From assembly GCF_024612015.1 (NCBI RefSeq), contig NZ_CP102512.1, positions 9,734,001 to 9,798,000 on the forward strand: a stretch of 64,000 nt of DNA. Reading direction: 5' to 3'. Shown here piece by piece: positions 25,796 through 32,777 of the stretch (positions are counted from its first letter, which is position 1; every line of letters begins with the position of its first letter). This DNA comes from Streptomyces sp. CA-210063. GTDB taxonomy: Bacteria > Actinomycetota > Actinomycetes > Streptomycetales > Streptomycetaceae. The notes below the pieces were generated by a model. The model saw only the letters and a list, made by a program, of their open reading frames with translations. It did not search any database and had not been told where the DNA came from. Made by a program: the position numbers and the translations under genes.

Positions 25796-26800
25796 ATGGA
25801 CGCACCGCAGACCGGCCCCGTGACGGATTCGCTGGACCGGCGCATCATCAGCGCGCTGCAGATCGACGGCCGGGCCGCCTGGCACCGCATCGCGGCGGCC
25901 CTCGGCGAGCCCGAACGCACGGTCGTCCGCCGGGGCACCCGGCTCCTGGAGTCCGGCCTCGTACGGATCGGGGCCATGGCGATGCGCGGCCGCAGCGTGG
26001 TGGTCGGCGTCCGCTGCGCCCCCGGCCGGGCACGAGTCACGGCGACCGCGCTGGCCCGCCGGCCCGACTGCGTCTTCGTCCACGTCCTGACCGGCACCCC
26101 GGACTGCGTCGCGGAACTGCGCTGGCCCCGGGAGCGACTGGCGGGCCTCGTCCTGGACGAACTCGCCGGGCTGCCGGGCGTGACGGAGACCCACACCCTG
26201 CCCGTACTGCGCCATGTCCGCACGATCCGCGAGTGGCACGCCGGTCTGCTCACCGAGGCCGAGATCGCCGCGCTGAAGGGCACGGCTCCCTCCGACGCCG
26301 CGTCCCCGCCGATCACCGATCCGCTGCCGACCGGCGAGACGTCCTCCGAACTCTCCCGCGTCGACCGGCTGTTGCTGCACGCCCTCGCCGAGGACGGGCG
26401 CCGCACCTACGACGAACTCGCGCGCATCGCGGGCGTCTCGGAGGCCACCGCGAGACGCCGCCTCGGCGCGTTACGGCGCGAGGGCAAGGTCCGTATCCGC
26501 GCCGTGATCGAACCCGCGGTGCTCGGGCTGCCGGTCGAGGCGGTCCTCTGGGTCCGCACACCCCCGGCCAAGGTCGACTCCGTGACAGCGGCCCTCGCCG
26601 AGTCCGCGCACGTCCGCTACACCAGTTTCGTCACCGGCGAACGCCAGCTCCTGATCCTCACCGCGTTCCCCGACGAGACCGCCCTCCACGACTTCGTCAC
26701 CCGTTCCCCGTGGCTCCACGAGGTGGCGTCGATCGACGTCAACCTCGTCCTCACCACCTTGAAACGCGGCGGTCTGCCGGCCCCTTGGCTGCGGGACTGA
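25796..26800 (+). CDS. double-domain Lrp/AsnC-family regulator
   Basis: 334 residues from ATG 25796. Two Lrp/AsnC modules are fused. The first winged helix spans about residues 12-60 (LDRRIISALQIDGRAAWHRI) with its sensor strand region to about 150; the second HTH spans about 190-235 (VDRLLLHALAEDGRRTYDEL) with a second ligand-binding domain. Typical AsnC proteins have one copy and about 150 residues. Such regulators sense amino acids or related small molecules. Divergent from the Nramp-like transporter and amidase with 192 bases between, so those are the likely targets. Confidence 0.88.
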   Translation: MDAPQTGPVTDSLDRRIISALQIDGRAAWHRIAAALGEPERTVVRRGTRLLESGLVRIGAMAMRGRSVVVGVRCAPGRARVTATALARRPDCVFVHVLTGTPDCVAELRWPRERLAGLVLDELAGLPGVTETHTLPVLRHVRTIREWHAGLLTEAEIAALKGTAPSDAASPPITDPLPTGETSSELSRVDRLLLHALAEDGRRTYDELARIAGVSEATARRRLGALRREGKVRIRAVIEPAVLGLPVEAVLWVRTPPAKVDSVTAALAESAHVRYTSFVTGERQLLILTAFPDETALHDFVTRSPWLHEVASIDVNLVLTTLKRGGLPAPWLRD

Positions 26801-26816
26801 CCGCACGCCTCGCAGG

Positions 26817-26876
26817 CCTCAGACGGCGACGACCCGTACGTACCCCGGCCTCAGACGGCGACGACCCGTACCCCGG
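26817..26876. repeat. tandem duplication at DeoR remnant 3' end
   Basis: Two adjacent copies of CCTCAGACGGCGACGACCCG (then TA, an extra CGTA only in the first, and CCCCGG): 32 bases at 26817-26848 and 28 bases at 26849-26876. Each copy carries a stop codon for the minus-strand remnant. Confidence 0.8.
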
Positions 26877-27072
26877 CCTCCTCGAACCGCCGTACCGTCT
26901 CCGGTTCCGCGGCCGTGTCCGTGTCCGTGTCCGTGACCAGCGTGTCCACCGACTCGGCCGCGCAGATCCGCGCGAACGCCCGCCGCCCCGGCTTGCTGGA
27001 GTCGGCCGCGACGACGACCCGCTCGGCGCGCTCGCACCGCAGCCGGTTGACGGCGGCCTCCACCTCGTCGTG
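26851..27072 (-). pseudogene. 3' remnant of a DeoR-family regulator
   Basis: Minus-strand frame giving DEVEAAVNRLR, then ERVVVAADSSKPGRRAFARI and a VDTLVTDTD...GVRVVAV end. This is the characteristic C-terminal end of DeoR/GlpR repressors (compare the intact copy at 42350-43183, VVVVADHTKWG and VDTLVTDGG). Only about 70 codons match; the DNA-binding domain is missing. Upstream the frame passes straight into sequence that reads as an aldolase end on the opposite strand. Not expected to be functional. Confidence 0.75.
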
Positions 27073-27084
27073 CGCCGCCGCGCC

Positions 27085-27304
27085 ATGGTCGACATCGGCA
27101 CCGCGCTCACCATCGCCCTGACCGGCGCGATCCGTGGCTTCCCGGCCGCCCACCCCGAGGTGGTGGACCCGCGCGAGTACCTCGCGGCGGGGCCGGGAGG
27201 CGATGGCGGAGTCGGTGGCCCGGCTCATCCGCGTCCTGCGCGTGGAAGAGGCCCTTCCGTCCGCGTCGGCAGTCCGTACGAGTCCGTCCGGTTTGGGAAT
27301 GTGA
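27085..27304 (+). pseudogene. 3' remnant of a class II (GatY/KbaY-like) aldolase
   Basis: Plus-strand reading VDIGTALTIALTGAIRGF, HPEVVDPREYLAAG, then after a one-base frameshift near 27188-27195 EAMAESVARLIRVLRVEEA. This is the C-terminal helix pattern of class II ketose-bisphosphate aldolases (N/DxxTxL...DPRxY...AM). Only about 65 codons remain and the frame is broken, so it is decayed. Its start lies within 13 bases of the end of the DeoR remnant. Confidence 0.7.
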
Positions 27305-27367
27305 CCGTCTCGCCGAGCGCGGCAGCCGGGATCGGAGTGTGACGCCCGTCACTGATATTTTTCGGTC

Positions 27368-28141
27368 ATGCGGGAGACGGAGATCCACCTCGGTGAGCCG
27401 CCTGTCGTCGCCCTCATCGGCGTCGGCGTACACGGCGTCGCGGGGCGCACGGACGTGTTCCGGCTTCCCGAGCTGTGGCAGCTGCACCTCTACCAGTACG
27501 AGGCCGACCTGACCGTCGACGGCACGGCCCACACCATCCGCCCGGGCCGGGTCAGCCTCGTACCGCCCGGCACCACGGTCCGCTACCGCTATCGGGGCCG
27601 CTCCGAACACCTCTTCGCCCATCTGCGCATCGCCCCTGCCGGGCCGCCCCGCACGGTTCCGGTCGTCCAGGACGCGGGCCCCGAACTCCCCACGCTGACC
27701 GGCCTGTTGCTCCAGGCGGTGGCCGCCGCCCCGAGCGAGCCCGACCGCACCCGGGCCGAGATCTGGACCACCCTGTGGCGCGTCGCCCATCTGACCCCGC
27801 CGGGCGCGGCCGACCCGGGCCCGCACCCCGCCGTCACCACCGCCATAGCCCATATCGAGGCCCACCTCGCCGCCCCGCTCACCATCCCGGAGGTGGCCCG
27901 CGTGGCCGGCGTCTCCCACAACCATCTGACCCGGCTGTTCCGCGCCGAGACGGGTGGCACGGTCGTCGCCTACATCCGCCGCCGCAGACTCGAGCGCGCC
28001 CACCATCTGCTCCGCGCCACGACCCTCTCCATCCCCGCCGTGGCCGCCTCCGTCGGCATCCCCGACCTCCAGGCCTTCAACAAGGCCTGCCGCCGGGAAC
28101 TGGGCGCCTCACCACGAGCCCTGCGCGGGGCCGCGTCCTGA
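27368..28141 (+). CDS. AraC-family transcriptional regulator
   Basis: 257 residues. The N-terminal cupin-like sensor (about 10-110) has the pattern LWQLHLYQYEADLTVDG, RPGRVSLVPPGTTVRY. The C-terminal double HTH (about 160-255) includes LTIPEVARVAGVSHNHLTRL and the AraC signature IPAVAASVGIPDLQAFNKAC. Sugar or aromatic ligands are common for this layout. It lies just downstream of the decayed aldolase remnant and ends nine bases from the convergent methyltransferase gene. No obvious target operon is adjacent. Confidence 0.9.
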   Translation: MRETEIHLGEPPVVALIGVGVHGVAGRTDVFRLPELWQLHLYQYEADLTVDGTAHTIRPGRVSLVPPGTTVRYRYRGRSEHLFAHLRIAPAGPPRTVPVVQDAGPELPTLTGLLLQAVAAAPSEPDRTRAEIWTTLWRVAHLTPPGAADPGPHPAVTTAIAHIEAHLAAPLTIPEVARVAGVSHNHLTRLFRAETGGTVVAYIRRRRLERAHHLLRATTLSIPAVAASVGIPDLQAFNKACRRELGASPRALRGAAS

Positions 28142-28150
28142 CCCCGGGGA

Positions 28151-29314
28151 TCAGGAAGCCCGCTTGACCGCCTTCAGCACCACGAACTTCGCATCGCTCG
28201 CCACGACTTCACTGTTGCCGAAGAGCCGCCGCAGGGTGACGTGATAGCCCAGATGGCGATTCCCGACCACCCACAGCTCACCGCCCGGCCGCAGCGCCCG
28301 CCGCGCCCCGGTGAACATCCGCCGGGCCGTGGCGTCGGTCGTCGCCTGGTGGGAGTGGAACGGCGGATTGTTGAGGACGAGATCCACGCTGTCCGGCGCG
28401 CATTCCTCCAGCCCGTCACCGACCCGGAACTCTGCCTTGCCGTCGGCGTCCGGCCGGTTCGCCCGGTACGTCGCCTCCGCCGAGGCCACCGCCTGGTACG
28501 ACTCGTCCACGAACACCACCTCGGCGTCCGGATCGGCCAGCGCGACCGCCGTGCCGACCACGCCGTTGCCGCACCCCAGATCCACGACCCGCCCGCCACC
28601 CCGGCCACCCGGCAGATGCCGCAGGAAGAACCGGGTACCGATGTCGAGCCGGTCGGCGCAGAACACGCCGGCGTGGTTGACGACGGTATGACCGGCCAAC
28701 AGACCGATGTCGTCGGGGAGTTGATAGGTGTACGGCCATGGGTCGTTCCCCCGCGCCCCTAGCGTCGCCGCGTCCGGCGTGCAGAAGATCAGCCGTGCCT
28801 TCTGCTGGGCGAGCGAGGTGCGGGTCGGGCCGAGGATCCGCTCGAAGAGCCTGAGCGTCGAGGTGTGGATCTCCTTGACCATGCCGGTGCCGACCACGAC
28901 CGTCCCCTCGTGCACGGCGGGCGCGAGCCGGTGCAGCTGGTCCTCCAGGAGCGCGAGGCTCTTGGGAACCCGGACGAGGAGCACGTCTACCCGGTCCGGG
29001 GGCGTGTCCCGGGTCGTGAGCAGCCGTACCGTGTCCGCCGCGACCTCGTTGCGCGTCAGGTTCTCCCGTGTCGCCTCCCGGCTCAGGAACGAGTCGGTGA
29101 TATGCGTCGGCCCGTGCCCGGCGAGCGCCGTGGTCAGCGCGCCCCAGCGGTCGCCGACGACCACGACCGACCCGTCCAACGGCGTCCCGCTCTCCGCGAG
29201 ATGGCGCAGCAGATACGCGTCGGACGCGTCCCACGCGCGCAGCCGGTCACGTGGGTCCTCGGGAAAGCGGGCCAGGGCGTACTCGCCCCAGGGTGTGGTC
29301 ATCGGGTCGCTCAT
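28151..29314 (-). CDS. RlmG-like 23S rRNA (guanine-N2) methyltransferase
   Basis: 387 residues with the tandem methyltransferase layout of RlmG/RsmC. A degenerate N-terminal Rossmann-like half (about 1-190) precedes a catalytic C-terminal half with the SAM motif VVDLGCGNGVVGTA (about residue 235) and the N2-guanine motif LVLNNPPFHSH (about 305). E. coli RlmG modifies G1835 of 23S rRNA. The length is close to the E. coli enzyme. Being an RsmC homologue is the main alternative. Single-gene unit. Confidence 0.82.
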   Translation of the reverse strand: MSDPMTTPWGEYALARFPEDPRDRLRAWDASDAYLLRHLAESGTPLDGSVVVVGDRWGALTTALAGHGPTHITDSFLSREATRENLTRNEVAADTVRLLTTRDTPPDRVDVLLVRVPKSLALLEDQLHRLAPAVHEGTVVVGTGMVKEIHTSTLRLFERILGPTRTSLAQQKARLIFCTPDAATLGARGNDPWPYTYQLPDDIGLLAGHTVVNHAGVFCADRLDIGTRFFLRHLPGGRGGGRVVDLGCGNGVVGTAVALADPDAEVVFVDESYQAVASAEATYRANRPDADGKAEFRVGDGLEECAPDSVDLVLNNPPFHSHQATTDATARRMFTGARRALRPGGELWVVGNRHLGYHVTLRRLFGNSEVVASDAKFVVLKAVKRAS

Positions 29315-29372
29315 CGTGTGCCCAGGCTAACCCGAGCCCAGCTCACGCCCCTTCTCCGAGCCGCTGTGCGGG

Positions 29373-30041
29373 ATGATGGCCCTTATGGACGCCGAGCTGT
29401 TCCCCCGCGGCCGTACGGAGATCGCGCCGGGCGCGGTCCATGTGCCGGGCCGGCTGGACGCGGAACAACAGCGGCGGCTCCTGGACGCCTGCCGCGACTG
29501 GGCCCGGCCGCCCGCCGGGCTCCGCACGGTCCGCACGCCGGGCGGCGGCACCATGACCGCCCGGCAGGTCTGCCTCGGCTGGCACTGGTACCCGTACGCC
29601 TACGCCCGCACGGTCGTCGACGGCGACGGCGCGCCCGTGAAGCCGTTCCCGGACTGGCTGGGCGAACTGGGCCGGCGCGCGGTCGAGGACGCCCTCGGCG
29701 CGGAGGAGGCGACGGCCCCGTACGACATCGCCCTGATCAACTTCTACGACGGTGACGCCCGCATGGGCATGCACCGCGACAGCGACGAGAAGTCGGACGC
29801 GCCCGTGGTGTCCCTGAGCCTCGGCGACACCTGTGTCTTCCGCTTCGGCAACCCCGAGACGCGGTCGCGGCCGTACACGGACGTGGAGCTGCGCAGCGGT
29901 GATCTCTTCGTGTTCGGCGGGGCGTCCCGGCAGGCGTACCACGGGGTGCCCCGGGTGCACGCGGGGACGGCGCCGCCCGGGCTGGGGCTGACCGGACGGC
30001 TGAACATCACCCTGCGGGTCAGCGGCTTCGCCGGTGGCTGA
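29373..30041 (+). CDS. AlkB-family 2-oxoglutarate/Fe(II) dioxygenase
   Basis: 222 residues from ATG 29373 (ATG 29385 is equally possible). The double-stranded beta-helix ligands are present: HxD in MGMHRDSDE, and the distal His with the 2-oxoglutarate Arg in QAYHGVPRV ... LTGRLNITLR. The substrate-recognition NFYDGDARMGMH block matches bacterial AlkB. It oxidatively removes alkyl lesions such as 1-methyladenine from DNA or RNA. The usual length is about 215, so it is complete. The ROK repressor gene follows after 51 bases on the same strand, but a functional link is doubtful. Confidence 0.9.
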   Translation: MMALMDAELFPRGRTEIAPGAVHVPGRLDAEQQRRLLDACRDWARPPAGLRTVRTPGGGTMTARQVCLGWHWYPYAYARTVVDGDGAPVKPFPDWLGELGRRAVEDALGAEEATAPYDIALINFYDGDARMGMHRDSDEKSDAPVVSLSLGDTCVFRFGNPETRSRPYTDVELRSGDLFVFGGASRQAYHGVPRVHAGTAPPGLGLTGRLNITLRVSGFAGG

Positions 30042-30092
30042 GGCCCGCCGGGCGGGGTTCGCCGCCGTGCGGATCATGGGAGACTCGCACTC

Positions 30093-31337
30093 ATGGACGG
30101 GAAGGCGGCCCCCAAGGCGGCGGGCGAAGGGACAGCGACGACACGCACTCGGCTGGACCGGGGGAGGGGCGCGCTCGGTCCGGCGCTGGAACTCGTGCAC
30201 ACCGGCCGGGCGCCCACCCGGGCCGTGCTCACCGCCGAACTGGGTGTCACCCGGGCCACGGCGGGCGCCGTCGCCGCCGAGCTGGAGGCGCTGGGGCTGA
30301 TCCGGGTCGACGCGCACCCGGGCGCCGCCGCCGGTTCGCAAGGGAGGCCCTCGCACCGCCTCGAAGTCGCCGAGGACGGGCCCGTCGCGCTCGCCGCCCA
30401 GGTGCACGCCGACGGCTGGCGGGCCGCGCTGGTCGGGCTCGGCGGACGGATCGTCGCCACCGCTCCCGGCTGTGAGACCGTCGACGCCGACCCGGCGAAG
30501 GTGCTCGGCTCGGTCGTCGACGCGGGCGCCGAGCTGCTGCGCGAGACCGGGCGGCGGTGCGTGGGCGCGGGCCTCGCCGTACCGTCCGCGGTCGCCGAAC
30601 CGGCGGGGCTGGCCCTGAACCCGCTGCACCTGGCCTGGCCGGCCGGCGCGCCCGTCCGGGAGATCTTCGCCGAGCGGATCCGCGCGGCCGGGATCGAGGG
30701 GCCCGCGTTCGCGGCCAACGACGTCAATCTCGCCGCTCTCGCCGAACACCGGCACGGTGCCGGACGTGGCTCCCGCGACCTGCTGTGCGTGGCCACCGGT
30801 CACCGGGGTGTCGGCGGCGCGCTGGTCCTCGACGGCCGTCTGCACTCGGGGAGTTCGGGCCTCGCCCTCGAGGTCGGCCACCTCACCGTCAACCCCGAGG
30901 GCCGCCCCTGTCACTGCGGCAGCCGAGGCTGCCTCGACGTCGAGGCCGACCCGCTGGCCTTCCTCACCGCGGCCGGCCGCGACCCCGGCCCCGAGGTCTC
31001 AACTCTCCAGCAGGCCAACGACCTGATCCGCACCCAGTACGCCGACCCGGGCGTCCGCACCGCCACCGAGGCTCTCATCGACCGGCTCGGCCTCGGCCTC
31101 GCGGGCCTGGTCAACATCCTCAACCCCGACCGCATCATCCTCGGCGGCATGCACCGTCACCTCCTCGACGCCGACCCCGACCGGCTGCGCGCCGTCGTCG
31201 CCGACCGCAGCCTGTGGGGCCGGCAGAGCGGGGTCGTCCCCATCCTGGCCTGCACGCTGGACCACAACAGCCTGGTGGGGGCCGCCGAGTTGGCGTGGCA
31301 GCCGGTGCTCGACGATCCGCTGGGCGCGCTGGTCTGA
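30093..31337 (+). CDS. ROK-family transcriptional regulator
   Basis: 414 residues. An N-terminal winged helix (about 25-90; RAPTRAVLTAELGVTRATAG) is fused to a ROK domain with the zinc motif CHCGSRGCLDVE and ASP-like LGGMHRH strand. The sugar-kinase phosphate loop is replaced (VGLGGRIV rather than DIGGTK), so it is a repressor of the NagC/Mlc/XylR type, not a kinase. Effector sugar unknown. No sugar operon is adjacent, so it may act at a distance. It ends six bases from the convergent GtrA gene. Confidence 0.88.
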   Translation: MDGKAAPKAAGEGTATTRTRLDRGRGALGPALELVHTGRAPTRAVLTAELGVTRATAGAVAAELEALGLIRVDAHPGAAAGSQGRPSHRLEVAEDGPVALAAQVHADGWRAALVGLGGRIVATAPGCETVDADPAKVLGSVVDAGAELLRETGRRCVGAGLAVPSAVAEPAGLALNPLHLAWPAGAPVREIFAERIRAAGIEGPAFAANDVNLAALAEHRHGAGRGSRDLLCVATGHRGVGGALVLDGRLHSGSSGLALEVGHLTVNPEGRPCHCGSRGCLDVEADPLAFLTAAGRDPGPEVSTLQQANDLIRTQYADPGVRTATEALIDRLGLGLAGLVNILNPDRIILGGMHRHLLDADPDRLRAVVADRSLWGRQSGVVPILACTLDHNSLVGAAELAWQPVLDDPLGALV

Positions 31338-31343
31338 CCCCGT

Positions 31344-31778
31344 TCACCGGGCCTGGGAACCCCGCAGCATGATCATGCGGGAGACCACGAACGTCACCGG
31401 AATCGCGGCCCCCGACGCGAGCAGGGGGGCGAACCGGTTGCCCGCGTGCAGGACGTCCACGATCACATACACACCTGCCGTCGTGATCAGGAAATTGGTG
31501 GCATTGGTCAGCGGGAACAGCAGGAATTTCCGCAGGGTCGGGCGCGTCCGGTAGGTGAATCGCGCGTTCAGGAAAAAAGAACCCGTCATGCTCAGGGTAA
31601 AAGCGAGAATGTGTGCGGCGAGATAAGGAAGCCAATTGAGGAACAACAGATAAAGGCCGTAATAGGTCGCGGTGTTGACCACCCCGACCAGGGCGAAGGT
31701 GACGATCTGTCCTGATATGCGGCGCTCCGGCATCGGGCGGGCCTCGGGGGGCGTCTCCGTACGCGTCGCCGTCCCCAT
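31344..31778 (-). CDS. GtrA-family membrane protein (putative lipid-linked sugar flippase)
   Basis: 144 residues from ATG 31778, which overlaps the stop of the GT2 gene (TGATG). Four membrane helices with the GtrA hallmarks FALVGVVNTATYYGLY and FFLNARFTYR. Members are thought to move undecaprenyl- or polyprenyl-phosphate sugars across the membrane. Codons in the middle (about 31555-31680) are noticeably A/T-rich at third positions compared with the rest of the window. Third gene of the YfhO/GT2/GtrA operon. Confident on family. Confidence 0.9.
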   Translation of the reverse strand: MGTATRTETPPEARPMPERRISGQIVTFALVGVVNTATYYGLYLLFLNWLPYLAAHILAFTLSMTGSFFLNARFTYRTRPTLRKFLLFPLTNATNFLITTAGVYVIVDVLHAGNRFAPLLASGAAIPVTFVVSRMIMLRGSQAR

Positions 31779-32755
31779 CAGCGGATGAGGTCCTTCGTCG
31801 TGCCGCACGCCGCGTGTCCCTCCGTCCGCTCCACATTGGTCGCCTTCACCAGGAAGTGCGGGCGCCCCTTCACCTCGTAGTAGATCCGCCCGGTGTACTC
31901 CCCGATCACCCCGAGCATGATCATCTGTACGCCGGCGAGGGCGGTGACGGCCGTAACGATGGTGACATAACCCGGTGTCTCGACGCCGTTGACGAGTGCG
32001 GCTCCCACGATCCACGCCGTGTAGAGCCCCGCGCACACCAGCAGACACAGACCGAGGTGGAGGGCGGCGCGCAGCGGCCGGTTGTTGAAGGAGAGGAGCC
32101 CGTCCAGCCCGTAGTTGAGCAGGGACCGGAAACTCCACGAGCTGCGGCCGTGTTCCCGTACGGCGTTCTCGTACTCGAAGGTCGTGCCGGGGAACCCGAC
32201 CCAGGCGAAGAGGCCCTTGGAGAAGCGGTTGTACTCGGTGAGGTCCAGGACCGCGTCCACCACCCGGCGCGACAGCAGCCGGAAGTCCCCCACTCCGTCG
32301 ACGAGTTCCACGTCGACGACACGGTTGACCAGCCGGTAGTACAGGCGGGCGGTCGCGGTGCGCATGAGGCCGTCGCCGGTCCGGTTGCGGCGGGCTATGA
32401 CCTGGTCGTAGCCCTGTTCGCGCAGGTCGACCATGCGCCGGATCAGTTCCGGCGGGTGCTGGAGGTCGGCGTCCATGATGATCACGGAGTCCCCCGAGGC
32501 GTGTCGCAGGCCCGCGAGCAGCGCCGCCTCCTTGCCGAAGTTCCGGCTGAACGAGACGTACCGTACGCGCGCGTCGAGTTCGGCCAGCTGCTTCAGGACG
32601 GCGAGGGTGCGGTCGCGGCTGCCGTCGTCGACGTACACGAACTCCATGTCGTGACCGAACGGAAGCAGTTCCTCCGCGACTTTTTGGATCTCTTCGTGGA
32701 AGCGCGCGACGACGGCTTCCTCGTTGTAACAGGGTGCGACGATCGAGATGAGCAT
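31778..32755 (-). CDS. GT2 polyprenyl-phosphate glycosyltransferase (GtrB/CsbB-like)
   Basis: 325 residues. The N-terminal GT-A domain has the opening ISIVAPCYNEE, the nucleotide DDGSRD and the metal site IIMDADLQHP, then QVIARRNRTGD. Two C-terminal membrane helices (about 230-285) anchor it. This is the DPM1/GtrB/CsbB group, which transfers a sugar from UDP or GDP to polyprenyl phosphate on the cytosolic side. Its stop overlaps the gtrA start and it starts 22 bases after the YfhO gene, so all three are probably cotranslated and work as donor synthesis, flipping and transfer. Confidence 0.92.
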   Translation of the reverse strand: MLISIVAPCYNEEAVVARFHEEIQKVAEELLPFGHDMEFVYVDDGSRDRTLAVLKQLAELDARVRYVSFSRNFGKEAALLAGLRHASGDSVIIMDADLQHPPELIRRMVDLREQGYDQVIARRNRTGDGLMRTATARLYYRLVNRVVDVELVDGVGDFRLLSRRVVDAVLDLTEYNRFSKGLFAWVGFPGTTFEYENAVREHGRSSWSFRSLLNYGLDGLLSFNNRPLRAALHLGLCLLVCAGLYTAWIVGAALVNGVETPGYVTIVTAVTALAGVQMIMLGVIGEYTGRIYYEVKGRPHFLVKATNVERTEGHAACGTTKDLIR

Positions 32756-32777
32756 GGGTCTCCCCCAGGGGTGCGGT

